Shown here piece after piece: positions 33,625-39,929 of a stretch of 64,000 nt of DNA (position 1 is its first letter; each line of letters begins with the position of its first letter). This DNA is from Alphaproteobacteria bacterium (GTDB lineage Bacteria > Pseudomonadota > Alphaproteobacteria > Micropepsales > Micropepsaceae). A model generated the notes under the pieces. It worked only from the letters and a program-made list of their open reading frames with translations, ran no database searches and had not been told where the DNA came from. The stretch covers positions 434,001-498,000 of the forward strand of contig JADHVO010000002.1 of assembly GCA_016783965.1 (NCBI GenBank), given 5' to 3'. Both the position numbers and the translations under genes were made by a program.

Positions 33625-34347
33625 ATGACGACGTTTGGAAACAGGGTCCGTATCGCCCGCGAAACTGCGGGAATGAGCCAAGCTCAGCTGGCCAAATTGC
33701 TGGGAATAACCCAGCCCGCGCTTCATCAGATTGAGACGGGGCCGGCCACGAGATCGAAGCACATCACCGGAATTGCTCGGCACACCGGGGCTACCACCGA
33801 TTGGTTAGAGTCGGAAAAAGGCGCGCCGCCAATGCCGGGTGACGCCCCAGGGATTGAGGGCGCCGACGATCGCGTGGTTGACCCACGTGTCAGCACGGCC
33901 TTGCACGAAAACGAAACCCTCTTTCGTGATGCGATGCCGCGCGATATTCCGGTCTATGGCAGCGGCCAAGGCGGTTCAGACGGCTCCTTCGAATTCAACA
34001 CCGGCGACCCGATCGACTTTGTTCGCCGCCCTCCCCGCCTGGCCGGCATGCGAGACGCCTATGCGATCTATCTTACTGGCGAATCGATGGTGCCATGGCG
34101 CGAAGAGGGCCAGCCTGTCTATGCCGTCCCCAGTCTGCCTGTTCGCGTGATGGACTATGTGGTGCTCCAGCTGAAGCCGCGGCACCCGGGCGATGCGCCG
34201 TTCGCCTATGTAAAGCGGCTCCTCAAACGCACAGGGACGCAGCTTATCGTCGAACAATTCAACCCGCCCAAGAAGCTCTCTTTCCCGATGGACAAGGTCC
34301 ACACTGTCCATCGAATCATGGACTGGAGCGATCTGCTCGGACTGTGA
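33625..34347 (+). CDS. Phage repressor (cI-type, XRE HTH plus S24 peptidase)
   Basis: The 240-residue protein has an XRE HTH at residues ~5-60 (RIARETAGMSQAQLAKLLGI). A linker follows, then an S24/LexA-like peptidase domain with the nucleophile Ser154 in GESMVPW and the general-base Lys197 in AYVKRLL. It should hold the prophage silent by binding the three sites upstream. The usual Ala-Gly or Cys-Gly cleavage pair about 35 residues before the Ser is not obvious, so self-cleavage during the SOS response is uncertain. Confidence 0.92.
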   Translation: MTTFGNRVRIARETAGMSQAQLAKLLGITQPALHQIETGPATRSKHITGIARHTGATTDWLESEKGAPPMPGDAPGIEGADDRVVDPRVSTALHENETLFRDAMPRDIPVYGSGQGGSDGSFEFNTGDPIDFVRRPPRLAGMRDAYAIYLTGESMVPWREEGQPVYAVPSLPVRVMDYVVLQLKPRHPGDAPFAYVKRLLKRTGTQLIVEQFNPPKKLSFPMDKVHTVHRIMDWSDLLGL

Positions 34348-34368
34348 ATACCAAGGACTGATGCTGCC

Positions 34369-34560
34369 ATGGACCTCTTGTTTATGTTTCTTCTCGTCTG
34401 CGGCGGCATCGCGGTCTATCTGCTGCCCACGGCCGTCGCAATGCTCAGGCGCATCAGAAACCAAATGGGCGTCTTTCTCCTGAACTTCCTGCTCGGATGG
34501 ACCTTCCTGGGCTGGGTCGGCGCATTGATCTGGGCCGTCGTTGAGAGCCCCGAGGGCTAG
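34369..34560 (+). CDS. Superinfection immunity membrane protein
   Basis: The 63-residue protein consists of two transmembrane segments, the first from MDLLFMFLLVCGGIAVYLLP and the second with the signature NFLLGWTFLGWVGALIWA. This signature marks the superinfection immunity family (like T4 Imm), inner-membrane proteins that block DNA entry of related phages. It lies 21 bases after the repressor gene and is probably co-transcribed with it in the lysogen. Confidence 0.85.
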   Translation: MDLLFMFLLVCGGIAVYLLPTAVAMLRRIRNQMGVFLLNFLLGWTFLGWVGALIWAVVESPEG

Positions 34561-34586
34561 TCCGGCGACGCTAATAATAATTTCTA

Positions 34587-34616
34587 TTGACGTTCATAAG
34601 TAATCTTATTTATCGT
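34587..34616 (+). promoter_or_regulatory. Rightward early promoter with operator
   Basis: TTGACG (34587-34592) is followed after 18 bases by TATCGT (34611-34616). In the spacer lies ATAAG-TAAT-CTTAT (34596-34609), a perfect copy of the cro/cI operator consensus. A weaker copy (ATAAT-AATT-TCTAT, 34574-34587) lies 22 bp upstream. The repressor should therefore shut this operon in the lysogen. Confidence 0.7.
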
Positions 34617-34645
34617 GCCCCTTATCGAACAAAGGGAGCACGGGC

Positions 34646-34963
34646 ATGCGTTACACCGGTTTCAATTTTCAGAGCCCGCAGGCGTTTCGCCGTGACAGCC
34701 GCGATGCTGCCCGCGCGCGCCGGCAAACCGCCGAGCGCGAACTCGCCCGCGAGACCGCGCGCGTCGCCGCGCTCGGCAATGGCGAGATCCGCAAGCTGAT
34801 GGCGGCGGTGATCGTCGAGAAGGCGCTCGACGGCCGCGAGGTACTGCGCATCGACTTCACCCGCAAGGGTATCCCGAACGATCGCATCGATGCCAACCTC
34901 GCCGAAGCCGCCGCGATCGCGCGCAAGGCAAGCCCCAAGGTCGACCAGATCGGGGCGTACTGA
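34646..34963 (+). CDS. Hypothetical charged protein (105 aa)
   Basis: The first gene of the rightward operon, with GGGAG upstream of ATG 34646. The protein (MRYTGFNFQSPQAFRRDSRD) has a long Arg/Glu/Ala helix and a small beta segment (GREVLRIDFTRKGIPNDRID). It probably binds DNA or RNA judging by charge, but no domain is recognised. Its stop overlaps the next start as TGATG. Confidence 0.65.
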   Translation: MRYTGFNFQSPQAFRRDSRDAARARRQTAERELARETARVAALGNGEIRKLMAAVIVEKALDGREVLRIDFTRKGIPNDRIDANLAEAAAIARKASPKVDQIGAY

Positions 34964-35121
34964 TGCGCGGCACTTGCTACGTGCCGCCGCCGACGCAGCG
35001 CCGCGCGACGACCGACGAGGTGATCGAGTGGCTCGGCCATGGCGTTGCCGGCATCGCGCTGGCCGTCGCGATCGTCACCACGATCATCGTTCTCTTTGCC
35101 GCGTCGGGACCTCACGCATGA
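34963..35121 (+). CDS. Small single-span membrane protein (52 aa)
   Basis: The ATG at 34963 overlaps the preceding stop and the TGA overlaps the next ATG. The N-terminal ~22 residues are polar (MRGTCYVPPPTQRRATTDEV) and a transmembrane segment follows (VAGIALAVAIVTTIIVLFAA). No function is known. Confidence 0.6.
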   Translation: MRGTCYVPPPTQRRATTDEVIEWLGHGVAGIALAVAIVTTIIVLFAASGPHA

Positions 35122-35756
35122 TGATGCCCATTCTCTCCATGGGCTCGCCGCGCGCGCGCTGCGTGGTGCTGCACTCCGGCCGGCGCGTCGACCTCACCGA
35201 TCCGCCGGAGGAGTTGCTGATCGCCGACCTCTTCCGACGCCTGTCTCATTGGACCGCCGACCCGTCGGCGTTCGGATTCTATTCGATGGCCCAGCGCACC
35301 GCGCTTCTCGCCGAAGGCTGCGCGCGGCGCTGGGGCGGTCCGGAGGCCGGGCTGCACGCCATCGCCATGGCGATGCCCTTCGCCCTGGTCGGCAGCGTCG
35401 AGCCCGAGCTGTTCTGGGCACTCGGCTGCGAGCAGCCCAGCTTCTCGCCGATCTACACCCGCATGCTGCTGATCGCGCACAAGCTGCTCGGCCTCGACTG
35501 GCCGATGCGGCCGAGTGTCGGCGTTGCGGTATCAGAGTGCCTGCCGCGCCTGCGCCTGGCGGAGCTGCGCTGCCTGCGCCGGGGCGTCGAGCCGGAGATC
35601 GCCGCACTCGAAGCCGACGGTCACACGCCGCTGATGCCCAAGATCAATCCGCAGTGCTCTGCCGACGCGCAGGACCGGCTGGAGTCGGTTGCCACCAACC
35701 TGCTGCTCCAGGCCGGACGTCCGCGCACGCCACTGTGGCAAGGCGTGCGCACATGA
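35118..35756 (+). CDS. Hypothetical phage protein (212 aa)
   Basis: The start is the ATG at 35118 (ATGA overlap). The protein starts MMMPILSMGSPRARCVVLHS and has a helical middle (LLIADLFRRLSHW, then LHAIAMAMPFALVGSVEPEL) and a Leu/Arg-rich C-terminal half (ECLPRLRLAELRCLRRGVEP). Trp, Cys and Arg are frequent. No family or motif is recognised. Confidence 0.65.
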   Translation: MMMPILSMGSPRARCVVLHSGRRVDLTDPPEELLIADLFRRLSHWTADPSAFGFYSMAQRTALLAEGCARRWGGPEAGLHAIAMAMPFALVGSVEPELFWALGCEQPSFSPIYTRMLLIAHKLLGLDWPMRPSVGVAVSECLPRLRLAELRCLRRGVEPEIAALEADGHTPLMPKINPQCSADAQDRLESVATNLLLQAGRPRTPLWQGVRT

Positions 35757-35884
35757 CCGCCCGCGGAGTCGTCTGGTTCCGGCGCAACCGCGCGTTCCAC
35801 ATCGTGTCGCCGCGCGGCTGGTCGTTCCTCGGCTGCATCGCGTTCTGGAGCGCCATCGCGCTCGCCGTCGCGCATTTCCTGTGA
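35753..35884 (+). CDS. Tiny membrane protein (43 aa)
   Basis: The ATG at 35753 overlaps the upstream stop by ATGA. A basic N-terminus (MTARGVVWFRRNRAFHIVSP) precedes one transmembrane segment (LGCIAFWSAIALAVAHFL). Function is unknown; coupling supports expression. Confidence 0.6.
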   Translation: MTARGVVWFRRNRAFHIVSPRGWSFLGCIAFWSAIALAVAHFL

Positions 35885-35892
35885 GAGGTCGC

Positions 35893-36174
35893 ATGAAGCG
35901 CCAGCAAACGCTCAACGCCGCCCGTAAGGCCGTCGGTTCGCGCCACCGGCGCTACGGCACGCCCACCGCGAACTTCGAGGCGATCGCACGCCTATGGGGC
36001 GCGCACCTCACGACCAAACTCGGCACGCCGGTCGAGATCACGCCAACCGACGTCGCGCTGATGTTCGTTTACACCAAGGGCGCGCGCCTCCAGCACGACC
36101 AGGCGCATGCCGACAGCTGGATCGACATCGCCGGCTATGCCGCCTGCGGCGCCGAAGCGGCGGAGGCGAAGTGA
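35893..36174 (+). CDS. DUF6378 phage protein
   Basis: The 93-residue protein has GAGAGG upstream of ATG 35893. The HRRYGTPTANFEAIARLWGA segment, EITPTDVALMFVYTKGARLQ and the C-terminal HADSWIDIAGYAACG are the conserved features of DUF6378, a small phage-encoded domain of unknown function. Its stop overlaps the next start. Confidence 0.82.
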   Translation: MKRQQTLNAARKAVGSRHRRYGTPTANFEAIARLWGAHLTTKLGTPVEITPTDVALMFVYTKGARLQHDQAHADSWIDIAGYAACGAEAAEAK

Positions 36175-36767
36175 TGCTCGACGCCGCCATGCGCCCGCAG
36201 GCCACGCTGCGCGAGGTGCAGCAGGTCACTGCCGACTTCTGCCGCGTCAGCGTCGCCGAGTTACTCTCGCAGGATCGCGCCCGCTGCGTGGCGCGTCCGC
36301 GCCAGATGGCGATGCAGATGTGCCGCGAGTTCACCAATCTCTCGCTGCCGCAGATCGGGCGCCAGTTCGGCAACCGCGACCACACGACTGTCCTGCACGC
36401 CTCGCGCCGCATGGCGCAGCTGGAGAACGAAGACCCACTGATCCGCGACGAGCTCGGCCAGCTGCGCCGCTTCCTGGGCGACCGGTTCGCCACGGCGCAT
36501 GACGGCGACGCGCGCGCCATCGCGCGCCGCCAGGAGCTCGCTGCGGCCAGAGCAATCGCGCACTTCGCGCGGCGTCTGGGCGGCAACGCGCCGCCGCTGT
36601 CCGATGACATCGACATCAGCACGCCCTATGCCGTCGAGCGCGCCGCGGCGCTAGCCGTTGCCGCGTTTCTCATTCACGTCGGGCGCCAGCCCATCCGCGA
36701 CGTGACAGGCATCCGCGCGCCCTCGCGCGAGGAAGTGTTGCGTCGGTTGTTTGTGGGCACCGCATGA
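36174..36767 (+). CDS. Stand-alone DnaA domain IV protein
   Basis: The ATG at 36174 overlaps the upstream stop (TGATG) and gives 197 residues. Residues ~13-90 match the C-terminal DNA-binding domain of DnaA: FCRVSVAELLSQDRARCVAR, RQMAMQMCREFTNLSLPQIG and the signature GNRDHTTVLHASRRM. No AAA+ ATPase region is present. A free domain IV could bind DnaA boxes at the phage or host origin or in promoters. The remaining ~100 residues are helical and unrecognised. Confidence 0.88.
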   Translation: MLDAAMRPQATLREVQQVTADFCRVSVAELLSQDRARCVARPRQMAMQMCREFTNLSLPQIGRQFGNRDHTTVLHASRRMAQLENEDPLIRDELGQLRRFLGDRFATAHDGDARAIARRQELAAARAIAHFARRLGGNAPPLSDDIDISTPYAVERAAALAVAAFLIHVGRQPIRDVTGIRAPSREEVLRRLFVGTA

Positions 36768-37024
36768 CCGACTTCGAGACATTCCCCCTTCAGCTACTGA
36801 ATGCGACGCATGATGCCGCTCTGTTCAGTGTGCCGGGACGAGGCCCGACTTGGGTTCCACTGGTGGCGCTGCATGAAGACGATCGCGGTGACCTCATTCG
36901 GGAGAATCGTGGGCAGAGGTTCACCGTGCGCATCGACGCTGCCACGGCGAAACAGAAGGGGCTTACGCCAGGTCGCGTCGATGGTGGCGCGTCTGGCGAC
37001 TTGTTCGAAGGACAAGCCCCATGA
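36764..37024 (+). CDS. Hypothetical acidic protein (86 aa)
   Basis: The 86-residue product starts MTDFETFPLQLLNATHDAAL and is linked by ATGA overlaps to both neighbours. It looks like a small beta protein (PTWVPLVALHEDDRGDLIRE) with a Gly/Asp-rich tail. It is not recognised. Confidence 0.6.
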   Translation: MTDFETFPLQLLNATHDAALFSVPGRGPTWVPLVALHEDDRGDLIRENRGQRFTVRIDAATAKQKGLTPGRVDGGASGDLFEGQAP

Positions 37025-37506
37025 CACACCGTCTCGCTCTGCCTCTCTCGCTCACACTGATGCTCGCCGCCACGCGCGCCGACGCCGGTCCCTATATCGG
37101 AGCCAGCGCCCAGTACACCACCTTCGGATTCCGCGACTACAACGGACTACCTCAACATGGTGGAGGCTTCACCGTGCACGCGGGCTGGCGCATCGGACAC
37201 GCCGCGATCGAGGGCGGCTACGAAGCCGCCGGCGCCGATCACGTCTCGCTCGGCGGAGAGACCGCAGACATCCTCGCGTTCTGGAGCCGCGGCACCGTCT
37301 CGCCGTTCCTGACCGCCGGCGTCGCGAACCTCGACGCGGAATCGCGTGCGCCCGGGAACCTGTTCCACGAAAGCGGCCTAGCCTGGCGCCTGGGCGCCGG
37401 CATGCAGTTCCACGCCGCGCGCCTCACCGCGCGCTACGAGGGCATGGGCTTCCACGACACCCACTACGCCATCACCGTCAACCTCGGGCTGGAGCTGGGG
37501 CCATGA
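37021..37506 (+). CDS. Outer-membrane beta-barrel protein, phage-borne
   Basis: The 161-residue protein begins with a signal peptide (LPLSLTLMLAATRADA, cleavage after ADA). It then shows alternating strands typical of small barrels: YIGASAQYTTFGFRDYNG, FTVHAGWRIGHAAIEGGYEA, FLTAGVANLD, and a C-terminal YAITVNLGLELGP. A mature protein of about 140 residues would form roughly an 8-strand barrel. It is the last gene of the rightward operon and may alter the host surface, possibly blocking receptors (lysogenic conversion). Confidence 0.75.
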   Translation: MTHRLALPLSLTLMLAATRADAGPYIGASAQYTTFGFRDYNGLPQHGGGFTVHAGWRIGHAAIEGGYEAAGADHVSLGGETADILAFWSRGTVSPFLTAGVANLDAESRAPGNLFHESGLAWRLGAGMQFHAARLTARYEGMGFHDTHYAITVNLGLELGP

Positions 37507-37517
37507 CCTTCGTTCGA

Positions 37518-38108
37518 TCAGCCGACCTTGCGCCGCAACCAGGTCTCCAGCGACGTGGCTTCGCCTTCGAGCGCTGCCAGTCGCGCAAGCCAGCGCTGCT
37601 GCAACGCGGTCCAGCCGCTAGGCTGGAGGTCACCGCCTGTCAGCGCCTCGCTGAACCGGAGATTGTTATAGTCCCAGATGGCCGTCGCCATCGCCGCTAC
37701 CCTGAGGTAGTCGCGCCGCACAAGGTCGCCAGGAACCCATCCACGGTTCGCCTGCATGTAGTGTTCATAGAACCTCGGCAGTGTCAGAGCGATCTGGTTG
37801 ACGAACGTTGGACCACCGCCCGGCCCAATGGCCGTTTCCCCTGCGAGCCATGCCTGTCGCGACCGGATGTTCGCGAGAACATCGCGCAGGCCAATCTGCG
37901 CATTCAGAAGAAAGACGCGGGTATTTTTGTGCCGGCGCCGGATGGCTTGAAGCGTGCGCCATGCCCAACGAAGGCCCAGACCGACCGCCGTCAGCGCAGC
38001 ACCGCCGACCGCAAGACCTACTGCCGTCAGCGTGCTGGATGTCGCCGGCCAGCACTCCAGCAGGCGCATGATGTAGTTCGGCGCAGCGCCGCAGGCGTCC
38101 CAGCTCAT
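37518..38108 (-). CDS. Membrane-anchored protein of unknown function
   Basis: The ATG at 38108 gives 196 residues. An N-terminal hydrophobic segment (LTAVGLAVGGAALTAVGLGL) is followed by a basic patch and a mostly helical cytoplasmic part with Trp-rich ends (EATSLETWLRRKVG). A -10-like TAGGCT lies five bases before the ATG, within the same GTGCTA core seen upstream of 23009. It faces the recombinase gene and may be expressed in the lysogen. No family is recognised. Confidence 0.65.
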   Translation of the reverse strand: MSWDACGAAPNYIMRLLECWPATSSTLTAVGLAVGGAALTAVGLGLRWAWRTLQAIRRRHKNTRVFLLNAQIGLRDVLANIRSRQAWLAGETAIGPGGGPTFVNQIALTLPRFYEHYMQANRGWVPGDLVRRDYLRVAAMATAIWDYNNLRFSEALTGGDLQPSGWTALQQRWLARLAALEGEATSLETWLRRKVG

Positions 38109-38262
38109 GACGCAGCCTAGCACGGCCTCTGCGACTCGAAGGCGCCCCAGCGATCTCCCGCCTGTGGACCCGGCTGTGCTACGATTCGTGGAAGCGCTCG
38201 CCCGCGACATGGCCCGCCGGGACCATGAGCGCGCCGTGCGCGGCGAACCGGAGCCCACGTGA
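38107..38262 (+). CDS. Small protein coupled to the recombinase
   Basis: An open frame from ATG 38107 to TGA 38262 encodes 51 residues, including LPPVDPAVLRFVEALARDMA and a charged helix. Its stop overlaps the recombinase GTG start as GTGA. A GTGCTACGAT box inside the frame (TACGAT, 38180-38185) suggests that a shorter form starting later could be the real product. Similar short helical ORFs occur before serine recombinases in related genomes, to my memory. Confidence 0.5.
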   Translation: MTQPSTASATRRRPSDLPPVDPAVLRFVEALARDMARRDHERAVRGEPEPT

Positions 38263-39848
38263 AGCGCGCTGTCCTCTACGCCCGCTATTCCAGCGATCTC
38301 CAGAACCCGCGCTCCGTCGAAGACCAGCTGGCGCTCTGCCGCGCCCATTGCGAGCGCAACGACCTGGCCGTGGTTGGCGAGTTCTCCGACCGCGCCATCT
38401 CCGGAGCGTCACTTCACGGCCGCGACGGCATTGAACAATTGCTGGCCTTTGCCCGCGCTCGCAGCTGCGATGTCGTGGTGGTGGAGGCGCTCGATCGCGT
38501 CTCGCGAGATATGGGCGACCTCGCCACAGTGCACAAGCAGCTGCGTTTTGCCGATGTCGGACTTCTGACGGTCCACGACGGGCTAGCGGACCAGGTGCAA
38601 ATCGGTCTGCGCGGTCTGATGGCCTCGATGTTCCTAACTGACCTCGCGCACAAGGTGCGCCGCGGCGCCGCCGGCAAGATCCGCGCCGGCCAGCGTGCAG
38701 GCGGCGTGGCCTATGGCTATCGGCCGGTGCCGGGCAAACCGGGCGAGAGCGTGATCCATGAACCGGAGGCTGCGATCGTGCGGCGCATCTTCGCCGCCTA
38801 TGGCGCCGGCGACACACCGCGCGCTATCGCCGCCGCACTGAACACCGACGGCGTGCCTGCACCACGCGGAGGCATCTGGCGCGCATCGACGATCGGCGGC
38901 GGCCGACGCCGCGCTGACGGCATCCTGTCCAACGAGGTCTATGCCGGCACGATCGTTTGGAATCGGGTGGGCAAGCGGAAGGACCCCAACACCGGCCGCC
39001 GCGTCTCAAAGCCGAACGCACCGTCGGAATGGCAGCGCGCCGACGCGCAGCATCTGCGCATCGTGGACGAGGCCATCTGGGGCGCCTGTGCCGTGCGCCG
39101 CGCCGAACGCAGCAACGGTCCGGCGCACAACCATCGCAAGCCGAAGCGTCTGCTCAGCGGACTGATCCGCTGCGGCGCCTGCGGGTCGGGCATGTCGGCA
39201 GCCGGGCACTTCCGCGGACGTCCCCGCGCACGCTGCTCGCGCTTCACCGAGAGCGGCGATTGCACCAACCGGCGCCACATTCCGCTCGATATGCTGGAAA
39301 CCGGCGTGCTGGACGTGCTGCGTGAGCATCTGAAGCACCCCGAGCTGCTGGGCGCCTTTGCCCGTGCCTACCACGAAGAACGGCGCAAGCTGTCCGCTGA
39401 GCGGGCCAGCGCCCGCACGTTGAATGAGAAGCGTCTCGGGGAGGTGCGGCGGCAGCTCAAGCGCCTGATAGACGGGGTCGCCGACGGAGCCCTCGATCCC
39501 GCGATCGTTGGCACGAAGATGCGCGAGCTCGAGGCCGACCGCCTGCGGCTGGAGGAAGCGCTGGAGGCGCTGCCAATGGCCGACGTGGTGACGTTGCACC
39601 CCGCAGCAATCGACCGCTATCTGCGCCTGGTCGACGACCTGGCTGGCGGACTGGAGCGGGGAGAGATCGGGGACGCGTCCAAGGCCCAGTTCCGAGAGCT
39701 CGTTAAAGCCGTCGTGGTCGAACCGCGGGACCCGGGCCAACCCCTGCAATTCGAGCTGAGAGGCCGCCTAGCCGGCCTTTTTCAGCCGTGGAGGGATCAT
39801 CCAGGACACCTTCTGGGCACCACTCTTCCAACACGCGGGTTCCGTTAG
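38259..39848 (+). CDS. Large serine recombinase (integrase)
   Basis: The 529-residue enzyme starts at GTG 38259. The resolvase domain is residues ~3-140, with catalytic Ser11 in LYARYSSDLQ, an Arg-containing ALDRVSRDMGD and the FLTDLAHKVRRG helix. The recombinase domain is ~160-260 (GYRPVPGKPGESVIHEPEAA). The zinc ribbon is near 295-335 (IRCGACGSG, then CSRFTESGDC). A long coiled coil follows (KRLGEVRRQLKRLIDGVADG). It should catalyse prophage integration and excision. The last ~25 codons run through a terminator-like hairpin. Confidence 0.93.
   Translation: MKRAVLYARYSSDLQNPRSVEDQLALCRAHCERNDLAVVGEFSDRAISGASLHGRDGIEQLLAFARARSCDVVVVEALDRVSRDMGDLATVHKQLRFADVGLLTVHDGLADQVQIGLRGLMASMFLTDLAHKVRRGAAGKIRAGQRAGGVAYGYRPVPGKPGESVIHEPEAAIVRRIFAAYGAGDTPRAIAAALNTDGVPAPRGGIWRASTIGGGRRRADGILSNEVYAGTIVWNRVGKRKDPNTGRRVSKPNAPSEWQRADAQHLRIVDEAIWGACAVRRAERSNGPAHNHRKPKRLLSGLIRCGACGSGMSAAGHFRGRPRARCSRFTESGDCTNRRHIPLDMLETGVLDVLREHLKHPELLGAFARAYHEERRKLSAERASARTLNEKRLGEVRRQLKRLIDGVADGALDPAIVGTKMRELEADRLRLEEALEALPMADVVTLHPAAIDRYLRLVDDLAGGLERGEIGDASKAQFRELVKAVVVEPRDPGQPLQFELRGRLAGLFQPWRDHPGHLLGTTLPTRGFR
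39761..39782 (+). terminator. Terminator-like hairpin inside the recombinase 3' end
   Basis: AGGCCG (39761-39766), a six-base loop and CGGCCT (39773-39778) form a 6-bp stem followed by TTTT. It lies about 65 bases before the recombinase stop at 39848, which is unusual and could mark the phage-host junction region. Read the other way it has a run of A, so it could serve both strands. Confidence 0.45.
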
Positions 39849-39929
39849 TTCCGGCGGCTTCTTGCCGGCTCCGGGAACTGCTTTCCTCTCCACAGGTTGC
39901 CAAGACGCCGGGGCAAAGCGAGGAACACG

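Larger units (their letters stand above)
1..39848. mobile_element. Lambda-type siphophage prophage, right-hand part
   Basis: Terminase, portal, gpC/gpD/gpE-like head genes, tail genes, cro/cI immunity genes and a serine recombinase lie together in phage order, so this is an integrated phage. The head-tail order matches lambda A-W-B-C-D-E onward to H-M-L-K-J. The left end is outside the window because a tail gene runs off position 1. The right end lies between the recombinase stop (39848) and the ku gene (39930). No holin or endolysin gene is visible. Apart from three homopolymer frameshifts in early genes, the visible modules look intact. Confidence 0.95.

Noticed and set aside
1-39848. Lysis genes (holin, endolysin, spanin)
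   Set aside because: Looked for short membrane proteins next to a lysozyme-like gene; none found. They may lie left of position 1.
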